DNA of 64,000 nucleotides from Massilia brevitalea (GTDB lineage Bacteria; Pseudomonadota; Gammaproteobacteria; Burkholderiales; Burkholderiaceae_D), in the NCBI RefSeq assembly GCF_030711405.1, contig NZ_JAULSI010000017.1, positions 37,181 through 101,180 of the forward strand, read 5' to 3'. The notes beneath the pieces were generated by a model. It did no database searches, had not been told where the DNA came from, and was given only the letters and a program-made list of their open reading frames with translations. Below are positions 7,697 through 15,881 of the stretch, in pieces. Position numbers and translations under genes: made by a program. Within the stretch, counting starts at the first letter, position 1, and the number at the start of each line of letters is the position of its first letter.

Positions 7697-8998
7697 TTAC
7701 TCCGCTTCAGCTTCTGATTCGGCCTTCGGCGCTTTCGCAGCCATCGGCTTGCGCTCCAGCACGGCAGCGAAGAAACCATCGGTTTGATGCTTGTGCGGCA
7801 ACAGCTTCAGGTAATCGCCCATCTCGAGGTCGATCTTTTGCTCGGCCAAGACCTTGTTCATCGGCACCAGCTCGAAGTCCGGATGCGAGGCCAGGAATTG
7901 CTCGACGATGAAGTCGTTCTCTTCGTTCAGCAGCGAGCAGGTGGCGTACACCAGGCGGCCGCCGCCCTTCAGCAGGCGCGCGGCGCCGTCCAGGATCGCC
8001 GCCTGCTTTTCCTGCATCTCGGCCACGGCGCCCTCCGGCTGGCGCCATTTCACGTCCGGGTTGCGGCGCAGCGTACCCAGGCCCGAGCACGGGGCGTCCA
8101 CCAGCACGCGGTCGATCTTGCCGGCCAGGCGCTTGATCTTGGCATCGCGCTCGTGCGCGATCAGCACCGGGTGCACGTTCGACAGGCCGCTGCGCGCCAG
8201 GCGCGGCTTCAGCTTCGACAGGCGCTTTTCCGACACGTCAAACGCGTACAGGCGGCCGGTGTTGCGCATGGTCGCGCCCAGGGCCAGGGTCTTGCCGCCG
8301 GCGCCGGCGCAGAAGTCGACCACCATCTCGCCCCGGCGCGCGGCCAGGATCTGGGCCAGCACCTGGCTGCCCTCATCCTGCACCTCGATCGCGCCATCCT
8401 TGAACAGCGGCAGGCTTTGCAGGTTCGGCTTTTTCTGGACGCGCAGGCCCAGCGGCGAATACGGCGTCGGCTCGGCCACGATCGGCGCTTCGGCCAGCTT
8501 GGCAATCACCTCGTCGCGATTGGCCTTGATGGCGTTCACGCGCAGGTCGAGCGGGGCCGGGGTGTTCAGCACGGCGGCCAGTTCCTGGGCATCGGCTTCG
8601 CCATACTGGGCGACCAGCTTGTCGAACAGCCACTTCGGCATGTTGGCGCGCGCCAGCGGCGGCAGCAGGCTACGGTCGATTTCCTTGATGCGGGTCAGGA
8701 AGGCGGTTTCGTCTTCGTGCAGGCCGCCGAGAGCGTCGATGCCGACGGTTTCCGACAGGCCCAGCAGGGCCAGGCGGCGCATCGACGGCGTGCCGCCGGT
8801 GCCGCCGAACTCGGTAAAGAAGGTTTTATTGCGCAGTACGGCGTACACCGCTTCGGCAACCACGCCGCGTTCGCGCGGGCCGAGACGCTGATGGTCCTTG
8901 AAGTAACGCGACAGGGTAACGTCGGCCGGGGCCGTAAAGCGCAAGATCTCGCGCAGCACCTCTTCGGTGTTGCCGAGAATTGCTGGTGGCAATCTCAT
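7697..8998 (-). CDS. rsmB: RsmB/NOP family rRNA (cytosine-C5) methyltransferase
   Basis: A 433-residue SAM-dependent m5C methyltransferase, most likely acting on 16S rRNA C967. An N-terminal NusB-like helical domain (LSRYFKDHQRLGPRERGVVAEAVYAVLRN) is followed by the Rossmann methyltransferase domain. The SAM motif VVDFCAGAGGKTLAL is near residue 232. The catalytic cysteine loop is VDAPCSGLGTLRRNPDVKW near 312-330, and the second cysteine lies in YATCSLLNEEND. A short acidic/alanine tail ends the protein. It lies 30 bases after purN, and both are read leftwards. RsmF or another NOP member is possible but the NusB-like domain favours RsmB. Confidence 0.9.
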   Translation of the reverse strand: MRLPPAILGNTEEVLREILRFTAPADVTLSRYFKDHQRLGPRERGVVAEAVYAVLRNKTFFTEFGGTGGTPSMRRLALLGLSETVGIDALGGLHEDETAFLTRIKEIDRSLLPPLARANMPKWLFDKLVAQYGEADAQELAAVLNTPAPLDLRVNAIKANRDEVIAKLAEAPIVAEPTPYSPLGLRVQKKPNLQSLPLFKDGAIEVQDEGSQVLAQILAARRGEMVVDFCAGAGGKTLALGATMRNTGRLYAFDVSEKRLSKLKPRLARSGLSNVHPVLIAHERDAKIKRLAGKIDRVLVDAPCSGLGTLRRNPDVKWRQPEGAVAEMQEKQAAILDGAARLLKGGGRLVYATCSLLNEENDFIVEQFLASHPDFELVPMNKVLAEQKIDLEMGDYLKLLPHKHQTDGFFAAVLERKPMAAKAPKAESEAEAE

Positions 8999-9028
8999 GG
9001 AATTCCTTGAATCAGATACGTATAAAAA

Positions 9029-9640
9029 TCAGGCGGGCTGTGCGATGCGCACGTCGCCTTGTTCGATGCTCAGCCTGTCCTCGATGAACAGGCGAACGGC
9101 GTAGGGGTACAGCTTGTGTTCTTCCAGCAGCACGCGCGCTGCCAGGCTGGCTTCGGTGTCGCCGGGCAGCACGGGTACGCGCGCCTGGGCCACCACCGGA
9201 CCGTGATCGAGCTCGGCGGTGACGAAATGCACCGTCGCGCCATGCTCGCGCTCGCCGGCTTCCAGACACTTGCGGTGCGTGTCGAGCCCGGGATGGGCCG
9301 GCAACAGCGAAGGATGGATGTTCAGCATGCGCCCTTCGTAATGGGCCACGAAAGGCGCGGTCAGGATGCGCATGAAGCCGGCCAGCACCACCAGGTCGGG
9401 GGCAAAGCGGTCGATTTCATGCTGCAGGGCGGCGTCGAAGCTGGCGCGGTCCGGATAATTCTTGCTGGGCACCACGGCAGTCGGGATACCGTGGGCCTGG
9501 GCAAACGCGAGACCGCCTGCGTCGGCCCGGTTGCTGATCACTGCCGCCACCCGCGCCGGCCAGCCTTCCGACCGGGCCGTCCGCACGACCGCTTCCATGT
9601 TGCTTCCGCGGCCAGAGATGAGGATGACGATGTTTTTCAT
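9029..9640 (-). CDS. purN: Phosphoribosylglycinamide formyltransferase (GART)
   Basis: A 203-residue purine-biosynthesis enzyme that transfers the formyl group from 10-formyl-THF to GAR. The phosphate-binding GRGSN is near residues 9-13, and the folate region NIHPSLLPAHPGLDTH is near 106-121, with the catalytic His and the later Asp in AELDHGPVVAQA. Length matches the family. The ATG at 9640 (MKNIVIL) is chosen over an upstream in-frame Met because homologues begin there. It is first in a leftward cluster with rsmB and the mscS gene. Confidence 0.96.
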   Translation of the reverse strand: MKNIVILISGRGSNMEAVVRTARSEGWPARVAAVISNRADAGGLAFAQAHGIPTAVVPSKNYPDRASFDAALQHEIDRFAPDLVVLAGFMRILTAPFVAHYEGRMLNIHPSLLPAHPGLDTHRKCLEAGEREHGATVHFVTAELDHGPVVAQARVPVLPGDTEASLAARVLLEEHKLYPYAVRLFIEDRLSIEQGDVRIAQPA

Positions 9641-9723
9641 AGCGCGCATTGTACCGTATGCGCGTGGCGCAACTGTGGTATGGAAAAGCCGAAATCCGCC
9701 TTGACCGGCTGACTAGAGGCTGG

Positions 9724-10164
9724 CTACAGGCTGGATGAGGGGCCGGATTCGAGGCCGGCCGCGTCGATTTCGAAGGAATAGAAAACGCGGAAGGGAACCC
9801 GCTTCTCGGCCCAGAATTCGGCCGCGTCGCGGAACACGTCGAGCAGGGTCTCGCGTGCTTCCTTGTCGAACTTTTGCGTATTGGGCAATTGCTCCAGCAC
9901 GACGAGGAAGCCGGGCTGGGGACCCGCGCCGTGGATCGTCTCGGTCAGCGTGGTACGTAAAGCGTCGAAATTCTTGCTGGAGGGTTTAGGGAAGTAAAAT
10001 TGTTCGCCGATGCGGGCGCACACTTGCTGCTTGGTCAACGCGTTGGCGCAATGCGCATACAGGAAATGGTGGCCCATGCGCGCCGCCTCTTCCTGCAGTT
10101 CCGGCACCCGATAGGCCCGAATGGACTGCACAAGATTGGACGGCACTCTCATCAACAAACTCAT
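9724..10164 (-). CDS. Barstar-family protein
   Basis: A 146-residue cytoplasmic protein with a barstar-like (barnase inhibitor) fold signature. After MSLLMRVPSNLVQSIRAYR it contains the pattern in which a central Asp-rich loop (KNFDALRTTLTETI) precedes a hydrophobic strand PGFLVVLEQLPN, then the helix RETLLDVFRDAAEFWAEK and strand VPFRVFYSF. No barnase-type toxin is adjacent, so an inhibitor role against a secreted RNase is not supported by context; many solitary proteobacterial members exist. The ATG at 10164 is preferred over the longer open frame because GAGGG lies five bases upstream. Confidence 0.78.
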   Translation of the reverse strand: MSLLMRVPSNLVQSIRAYRVPELQEEAARMGHHFLYAHCANALTKQQVCARIGEQFYFPKPSSKNFDALRTTLTETIHGAGPQPGFLVVLEQLPNTQKFDKEARETLLDVFRDAAEFWAEKRVPFRVFYSFEIDAAGLESGPSSSL

Positions 10165-10544
10165 TTTTCCCTCAAGTCGACCTGGTGTAGTGGTTCGAAT
10201 CGCCGGGGACTGCTCACCATGCACGCCCGGGCGGCAACGCTGCTCTCCTAAATCGTTTCCACGCGCCAATAAACCCTAATTTGTGTAAGGGTAACGTTTT
10301 GTACCTAGCGAAGCAACCCGAATGTGACTTTGCAGCAGAAAATTGCATAAAACTGGTGCATGACGGTCGGAATCCGCGTAATTTGGCGTGTTTTGTCATT
10401 CTGGCTCGCCACGGTTGCGCTGCCGCTGGCTGTTACATTTTGTTGCCACGTAGATTGGTTTTACGCGGCCAGCGGGATTAACATACATCCGTGGATGAAA
10501 AAAAATCCGCTCTTACCAACAGCACCGGACGAACGAGGTTCAGC
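10165..10544. other. Intergenic region, 380 bases
   Basis: This lies between the leftward barstar gene and the rightward glycine-zipper gene. It is AT-richer than its neighbours and should hold two divergent promoters. A short open frame at 10281-10481 has no ribosome site or recognisable protein character. GAGG at 10535-10538 is the ribosome-binding site of the downstream gene. Confidence 0.5.
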
Positions 10545-11060
10545 ATGAACATGACAAGCAAACTGATGATTTCCGCCCTGGGCCTGTGCGCGCTGCCGCT
10601 CGCCCAGGCTGCCGACTTCGAGGATTTCGGCCGCGTGGTGCGGGTACAACCGCGCGTCGAACAGATCCGCCAGCCGCGCCAGGAATGCCGCACCGAATAC
10701 GTGCAGGTGCCGGTACAGCAGCAGCGCGGCGCCGGCGGCTCAGTGGTCGGCGGCATTGCCGGCGCCCTGCTGGGCAGCCAGGTCGGCAGCGGCAACGGTA
10801 AAGTCGCGGCCGCCGCAGCCGGTGCGATTGCCGGCGCCATGGTCGGCGACCGTGTGGAAAACAACGGCCGTAACTATGACCAGGGCGTGCAGGAACAGGC
10901 CGTGCGCCAGTGCCGCAACGTCGATTCCTTCGAATCGCGCACCACTGGCTACGACGTGACCTACGAATACCGCGGCCAGAACCACACCGCCTTCATGAGC
11001 CGCGACCCGGGCAACCGTATCCGCCTGCGCGTGTCGGTGGAGCCGGACCAGCAGTATTAA
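10545..11060 (+). CDS. Glycine-zipper 2TM (Rick_17kDa-like) envelope protein
   Basis: A 171-residue exported protein. The signal peptide (MNMTSKLMISALGLCALPLAQA) is followed by a region with CRTEYVQVPV, then a glycine-zipper segment of about 50 residues (GSVVGGIAGALLGSQVGSGNG and AAAAGAIAGAMVGDRV, roughly residues 80-118), and a C-terminal soluble part ending RIRLRVSVEPDQQY. Such proteins insert in or associate with the outer membrane and are related to the 17-kDa surface antigen and SlyB families. The ATG at 10545 has GAGG at 10535-10538. Confidence 0.85.
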   Translation: MNMTSKLMISALGLCALPLAQAADFEDFGRVVRVQPRVEQIRQPRQECRTEYVQVPVQQQRGAGGSVVGGIAGALLGSQVGSGNGKVAAAAAGAIAGAMVGDRVENNGRNYDQGVQEQAVRQCRNVDSFESRTTGYDVTYEYRGQNHTAFMSRDPGNRIRLRVSVEPDQQY

Positions 11061-11201
11061 TCAGGCCCACTTGCCTGGTGTAGTCTAGTTGTTACGGCTC
11101 GGAGGACGCCCCCTCCTTCTCCGCGCCGCCTCTTCAATCCCGTTGCGCTTGCGCAGCGGGAACCCCTCCCCCGATAATAGGCCGATTCAACAGGTCGTCC
11201 T

Positions 11202-11984
11202 ATGCTCATCAAACGTAAATCCATCGAACTCGCCGAATCCTCGCGCCGCCCCGCGCGCAAACCGAAATTCGCGCCCGTGACGCTGTCCGAACAGGACGGC
11301 GTACGCTATCTCCACTTCGGCACCGAATGGGTGCAGGGCGCCATGCGCATCCGCAAGCCCGATTGGCCGGAACTCGAATACGCCCAGCAAATGATGGCCT
11401 GGATGCTGTTCATCGAAACGCCGCGCCGCATCGCCCAACTGGGCCTGGGCGCCGCCACGCTGACCAAAGCCTGCTATCGCCAGTTCCCGCAAGCGCAGGT
11501 CACCGCTGTCGAACTCAATCCATCGGTCATCGCCATTTGTCACACCATGTTCAAATTGCCGCCCGAGGACGAGCGTTTCAACGTGCTGGAAATGGATGCG
11601 CTGGATTTCGTCGAAGACCCGGAAAACCACGGCGCCTTCGACGTGCTGCAATGCGATCTGTACGACGCCACCGCCAAGGGCCCGGTACTCGACACGCCCG
11701 AGTTCTACCGCGCCTGCAACGATTGCCTGGCGCCGGGCGGCATCATGACGGTGAATCTGTTCGGCGACCATCCAAGCTATAACAAGAACCTGAAGGCGAT
11801 GAAATTCGCTTTCGACCAGGTGATCTGCCTGCCCGAAGTCCACGATGGCAATGTGGTGGCGCTGTGCTTCAAGACGGCGCCGCAACTCGACAGCGCGGCA
11901 CTGGCTGTGCGCGCGGCGCAGATCGTGGCCGCCACCAAGCTGCCGGCCAAATCATGGGTCAAGGGTATCGAAGCATCGCGCTGA
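11202..11984 (+). CDS. Spermidine synthase-like aminopropyltransferase/methyltransferase-fold protein
   Basis: A 260-residue protein with a Rossmann methyltransferase-like fold of the spermidine synthase type. The nucleotide-binding strand and loop RIAQLGLGAATLTKACYRQFP is near residue 86. AVELNPSVIAICHTMF follows, with Glu that would bind the ribose. NVLEMDALDFV and FDVLQCDLYDATAKG occupy the place of the catalytic Asp loop of SpeE. The short N-terminal beta domain of true SpeE is reduced. It could be a polyamine aminopropyltransferase or a relative with a different substrate. It sits 23 bases before the GspE-like gene. Confidence 0.82.
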   Translation: MLIKRKSIELAESSRRPARKPKFAPVTLSEQDGVRYLHFGTEWVQGAMRIRKPDWPELEYAQQMMAWMLFIETPRRIAQLGLGAATLTKACYRQFPQAQVTAVELNPSVIAICHTMFKLPPEDERFNVLEMDALDFVEDPENHGAFDVLQCDLYDATAKGPVLDTPEFYRACNDCLAPGGIMTVNLFGDHPSYNKNLKAMKFAFDQVICLPEVHDGNVVALCFKTAPQLDSAALAVRAAQIVAATKLPAKSWVKGIEASR

Positions 11985-12007
11985 CAGCGCAATCCATAGA
12001 GGGATCG

Positions 12008-13831
12008 ATGAACGCCAACGCACCGCCAACCGCTTCCCTCCCCCGCCCGTCCCAGCGGCCGCGGCGCCTGGACCTGCAGGCGATCTTTTCCTGGCTGCTG
12101 GCCGATGGCATCGTCGAAAAAGACAAGGTCAAGGCCCATTTCGCCCAGGCCCAGGGCATACTGAAAAACGCGGCCGGCTCGATGCATCCGCTGACCGCCG
12201 TCGCGCAATGCAAGCTGCTGTCGCACCAGCCACCGCACCGCCTGCTTACCCTCGACATTCTCAGCGAATGGTGCGCGGCCAAGGTCGGCCTGCCCTTCAT
12301 TCGCATCGACCCCCTGAAAATCGATTTCACCCGCGTGGCGGACGTGATGTCGGCCAGCTACGCGGCGCGCTTCAATATCTTGCCGGTCGACATGAGCGCC
12401 ACGACCCTGACCGTGGCCACGGCCGATCCGTTTGCCATCGAATGGGAAAACGAGATCGCCAGGATTTCGCGCCGGCGCATCGAACTGGTACTGGCCAATC
12501 CCCTGGATATTGCCCAGTACATTTCCCAGTTCTTCAGCCTGGCCAAGTCGATCCGGGACGCGAGCAAGACGAATGCCCAGGATGTCGCACTGCGCAACAA
12601 TTTCGAGCAACTGGTCGAACTGGGCAAGGCAAATAAACAGTTCGATGCCAACGACCAGCACATCGTCAACATCGTCGACTGGCTGTGGGGCTATGCCTTC
12701 GAGCAGCGTGCTTCCGATATTCACCTGGAACCGAAACGCGAATTCGCCGCGGTCCGTTTCCGCATCGATGGGGTGCTGCACCAGGTATACCAGGTGCCGG
12801 CTGCCGTGATGCTGGCCATGACCGCGCGCATCAAGCTGCTGGGCCGCATGGATGTGATCGAAAAGCGCCGCCCGCAGGATGGCCGCATCAAGACCCGCAC
12901 CCATGCCGGCCAGGAAGTCGAGCTGCGCCTGTCGACCATGCCGACCGCGTTTGGCGAAAAACTGGTAATGCGGATTTTCGATCCGGAAGTGGTGGTCAAA
13001 ACCTTGCCCGAACTCGGTTTTCCGCCCGCCGATGCCCAGCGCTGGGATGCGCTGACCAATCGTCCGCACGGCATCATTCTCGTGACCGGTCCGACCGGCT
13101 CAGGCAAGACCACCACGCTGTACACGACCCTGAAAGCGCTGGCGACCAACGAGGTGAACGTGTGCACGGTGGAAGACCCCATCGAAATGGTCGAGGCTTC
13201 GTTCAACCAGATGCAGGTGCAGCCGGGCATCGATCTGTCGTTTGCCGACGGCGTGCGCGCGCTGATGCGGCAAGATCCCGACATCATCATGGTTGGCGAG
13301 ATCCGCGACCTGGCCACCGCCGAGATGGCGATCCAGGCCGCGCTGACCGGGCACCTGGTGCTGTCGACCCTGCATACCAACGACGCGCCCTCGGCCATCA
13401 TGCGCTTGCTGGAACTGGGCGTGCCGGATTATCTGCTGGAAGCGACCATGATCGGCGTGATGGCGCAGCGCCTGGTGCGCACGCTCTGTTCGGCGTGCAA
13501 GGCGCCAGATGGCGAGCTGAGCGACGACGTCTGGCAAAGTATCGGCGGCACGTGGAACTTGCCGAAGCCGGAAACGGTCTATCGGCCTATAGGCTGCCCG
13601 GAATGCCGGCAGACGGGGTATCGCGGGCGGACTGGCCTGTACGAATTGCTGACGGTAACGGAAGCATTCACGCAGCGGATCGGCGCATCGGCGGATCTGG
13701 CGGCCTTGCGCCAGCAGAGTGTGGCCGACGGCATGAAGCCGCTGCGCATTGCCGGGGCGATGAAGATCATGGAGGGTGTGACCACGGCGGAGGAAGTGCT
13801 GAAGGTGACGTCGGCCCTGTCTGGCGGGTGA
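12008..13831 (+). CDS. GspE/PilB-type secretion/pilus ATPase
   Basis: A 607-residue hexameric AAA-like ATPase of the type II secretion/type IV pilus superfamily. The N-terminal MshEN/GspE-N-like domain (residues about 20-170) precedes the ATPase core. The core contains Walker A GPTGSGKT at 361-368, an Asp box, Walker B in DPDIIMVGEIRD, and the His box LSTLHTND. A zinc-type tetracysteine follows near 495-540 (CSACK and CPECRQTGYRGR). No pilus or secretion partner genes lie nearby, so the cognate machine is elsewhere and the gene cannot be named gspE or pilB with certainty. The ATG at 12008 was chosen over a longer open frame that overlaps the previous gene. Confidence 0.93.
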   Translation: MNANAPPTASLPRPSQRPRRLDLQAIFSWLLADGIVEKDKVKAHFAQAQGILKNAAGSMHPLTAVAQCKLLSHQPPHRLLTLDILSEWCAAKVGLPFIRIDPLKIDFTRVADVMSASYAARFNILPVDMSATTLTVATADPFAIEWENEIARISRRRIELVLANPLDIAQYISQFFSLAKSIRDASKTNAQDVALRNNFEQLVELGKANKQFDANDQHIVNIVDWLWGYAFEQRASDIHLEPKREFAAVRFRIDGVLHQVYQVPAAVMLAMTARIKLLGRMDVIEKRRPQDGRIKTRTHAGQEVELRLSTMPTAFGEKLVMRIFDPEVVVKTLPELGFPPADAQRWDALTNRPHGIILVTGPTGSGKTTTLYTTLKALATNEVNVCTVEDPIEMVEASFNQMQVQPGIDLSFADGVRALMRQDPDIIMVGEIRDLATAEMAIQAALTGHLVLSTLHTNDAPSAIMRLLELGVPDYLLEATMIGVMAQRLVRTLCSACKAPDGELSDDVWQSIGGTWNLPKPETVYRPIGCPECRQTGYRGRTGLYELLTVTEAFTQRIGASADLAALRQQSVADGMKPLRIAGAMKIMEGVTTAEEVLKVTSALSGG

Positions 13832-13885
13832 CGCAACTTACCTCTGGCGCAAATCCGAATCGCCGGCTATAATACTGCCTCTTTC

Positions 13886-13961
13886 GGGTCGTTAGCTCAG
13901 CTGGTAGAGCAGCGGACTTTTAATCCGTTGGTCGCAGGTTCGAATCCCGCACGGCCTACCA
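13886..13961 (+). tRNA. tRNA-Lys (anticodon UUU), first copy
   Basis: A 76-base cloverleaf. The 7-bp acceptor stem GGGTCGT/ACGGCCT has a G-T first pair. The D arm is GCTC..GAGC and the anticodon loop is CTTTTAA with TTT at positions 34-36. TTCGAAT is in the T loop and CCA is encoded. A TATAAT -10 box is at 13868-13873. The sequence is identical to the second copy at 23336-23411. Confidence 0.97.
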
Positions 13962-13981
13962 CGAATTTAGCAGCAGCATTG

Positions 13982-14014
13982 AAGGCGTCATGAGTGATCA
14001 TGACGCCTTTTTTG
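13982..14014 (+). terminator. Terminator after tRNA-Lys copy 1
   Basis: A 12-bp stem AAGGCGTCATGA / TCATGACGCCTT with a GTGA loop is followed by a T-rich run. It is 20 bases downstream of the CCA end. Confidence 0.85.
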
Positions 14015-14031
14015 TTTTTCTTCACTCGCCG

Positions 14032-14886
14032 TTATGCAACGTTGGAGTCGCTGTCCATAACTGATCCACCCGAATCCAGTTTTGCGTACAGGAGTTTGGT
14101 ATCGCCGCCTACAAAGACAGCTCGCGGATCGGACGGAAGCGTAGCGTCTTTGGCAAACCCTGCCAGTGAGTTATGCACGTAGTGATCAAAAAATCGAATA
14201 ATTTCCTCGTCCTTCAATCCCTTATTGTGTTCGAATTCATCTTCCCAGGCCTCGATTAAGGCCCTGTATTGAGGACGCAAGTCTCTCCTATTCTGCAGCC
14301 ATTCTGCTCTTCTTCCAACCGGCTGCATTTCTTTCTGAATCGCCGCCACATCCGCCATTAATTGATTATCATACAGATCGACGAATGTCTGGAGTCTTGT
14401 CATATCCGGGATTGTGTTCTGTTTTGCCTCGGCTTTGATTCTCTCCCAACGTGCAACATTATATTTTCGGCGCGCAAGGGCTATATCGTTATCACTAACG
14501 CCTCCCACTTTCCTATTTAGTTCATCCAAAGGCAACGAAATCTCCTCTCGATCTTCTAACTCGCGTGTATTGATCAAATGATTTAAAGAAGAATTCTCTT
14601 GAATTTCTTTTTTCCGAGCCTCCATTACCTCTGAAGACATGGCATTTCTACGCTGCGCAAAACGAACATCATGATGCCGAATCGCCTCCGCTTCAGTTGT
14701 ATCGCCTGCCAGTTTCTTTTTAATAGCTCTGAATCGCCATGCGAAATATAGCCGCCGGTGATGATTCATCAGGTCGCCAATACTACTTGCACCTGCTATG
14801 GATTTCATGTAATGATTATACGAATTTACTAACGCCGGATGTATGCTGAAGTCTTCGACGTTAGCTGTCGAGTCCCGTTTGATCAT
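14032..14886 (-). pseudogene. C-terminal part of the IS-interrupted Tle1/DUF2235 effector
   Basis: A 284-residue open frame whose first few residues come from the IS end. Its ATG lies inside the element, and native sequence begins at about ANVEDFSIHPALVNSYNHY. It is hydrophilic and helical with R-L-Y-F-A-W-R, which resembles the membrane-anchoring/C-terminal region following the hydrolase domain of DUF2235 T6SS phospholipases. It contains no catalytic residues. It is AT-rich like the upstream half at 15835-17154, on the same strand, and separated from it only by the IS481-like element. The simplest reading is one original gene of roughly 700 codons, now split. Expression would need transcription through the IS and use of the IS-supplied start codon. 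Confidence 0.65.
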
Positions 14887-15838
14887 AAACGCGTTTAACG
14901 AATAATTCTGGCCGTTTCTGCTGCCATTCCTTGAGCGCCAGGATCGGCGTTTTTGCGTCGAGTGCGCGCTGCGGAATGTGGTGGTTGTACAGCTTCAGAT
15001 AGTTCATCAATGTGGCCTGCAGATCGGCACGGCTGTCGAAGCGGGTCTGCTGCAGCAATTCGTTGATGCGGCCGTTGAAACGCTCGGCCATGCCATTCGT
15101 TTGCGGGTGCCGCGGTGGCGCCAGGCGGTGCTCGGCAGGCAGTGCGGCGCAAGCCACGTCGAAGGCGTGCTGGCCGCTCGGCTTCTTGTCCTTGGTTGCA
15201 AAACGGTCGGTAAATTGCGAGCCGTTGTCGGTCAGGATCTTGCTGATCCTGATGGGCGAGGCCAGCTTCAGGCGGCGCAGGAAATCGACGCTGCTTTTCT
15301 CGGTCATGTCGCCGTAGATGTGCATAAAGACCCAGCGGGTAGCGCGGTCGATGGCGACGAACAAGTAGCGACGTGAGGTCTCGTCCGGCATCTGCGGCAG
15401 GTACTTGATATCGATGTGAACAAAGCCTGGCTCGTAGTCCTTGAAGGTCTTCTTGGGTTGAACCGTTTCGCCTTCGGCCTTCGGGATCACGTCTTCCAGA
15501 CGCGACATGCCTTCGCGCTTGAGCAGACGTGCGATGCCTGAGCGGGATACGTCGGGATTGATGTGCTGCCGTGTGACGAACAACAGGTCGTCAAGGGGAA
15601 GATAGAGTGACTGGCGAAGTGCCAGGACGATGGCTTCCTGCGCTGCGCTCAAGGTCGTATGCAGCGTGTGGGCACGATGGGAACGGTCCTGTACGTCCTC
15701 GCGCTTGAGCCATTTGCGCGCGGTGGCGCGGCTGATGTTGAAGACCTTGGCGGCCTGCCTATCCGAGAGGCCCGAATCCTTGATTTCCTGCCGGATTTTC
15801 GGGGTGGTACGCGCTTGCGGGTGAATGCGTGAACTCAT
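14861..15838 (-). CDS. IS481-family transposase
   Basis: A 325-residue DDE transposase. An N-terminal helix-turn-helix (LSDRQAAKVFNISRATARKWLKRE, residues about 24-47) is followed by a second winged region and the rve integrase core. The catalytic residues are the Asp in FVHIDIKYLP, the Asp in ILTDNGSQF and the Glu in NGMAERFNGR. The frame is intact, so the element may still be active. The end overlaps the downstream fragment's start at 14861-14886, and the start overlaps the stop of the upstream Tle1 half, as expected for an element inserted inside that gene in the same orientation. Confidence 0.95.
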   Translation of the reverse strand: MSSRIHPQARTTPKIRQEIKDSGLSDRQAAKVFNISRATARKWLKREDVQDRSHRAHTLHTTLSAAQEAIVLALRQSLYLPLDDLLFVTRQHINPDVSRSGIARLLKREGMSRLEDVIPKAEGETVQPKKTFKDYEPGFVHIDIKYLPQMPDETSRRYLFVAIDRATRWVFMHIYGDMTEKSSVDFLRRLKLASPIRISKILTDNGSQFTDRFATKDKKPSGQHAFDVACAALPAEHRLAPPRHPQTNGMAERFNGRINELLQQTRFDSRADLQATLMNYLKLYNHHIPQRALDAKTPILALKEWQQKRPELFVKRVYDQTGLDS

Positions 15839-15881
15839 GCTGCCAACTGCTCCTGGTGCGATTGAATGCCGGGACTGCTGA
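14866..15881 (-). mobile_element. IS481-like insertion sequence, about 1.0 kb (ends approximate)
   Basis: The element holds a single transposase gene. Both ends carry the inverted heptamer AGTCCCG (14871-14877) / CGGGACT (15870-15876), with imperfect flanks. Exact termini and the target duplication could not be fixed by eye; a shared GCTG at both junctions is one candidate. Size and gene content fit IS481 elements. It sits between two halves of a DUF2235 gene and is GC-rich compared with them, which shows it arrived separately. Confidence 0.8.

Noticed and set aside
9724..10269. A barstar gene of 181 codons starting at 10269
   Set aside because: The first 35 codons lack family similarity, and a good ribosome site precedes the ATG at 10164.
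10281..10481. A 66-codon ORF upstream of the glycine-zipper gene
   Set aside because: No ribosome site, four scattered cysteines and an unlikely composition; judged non-coding.
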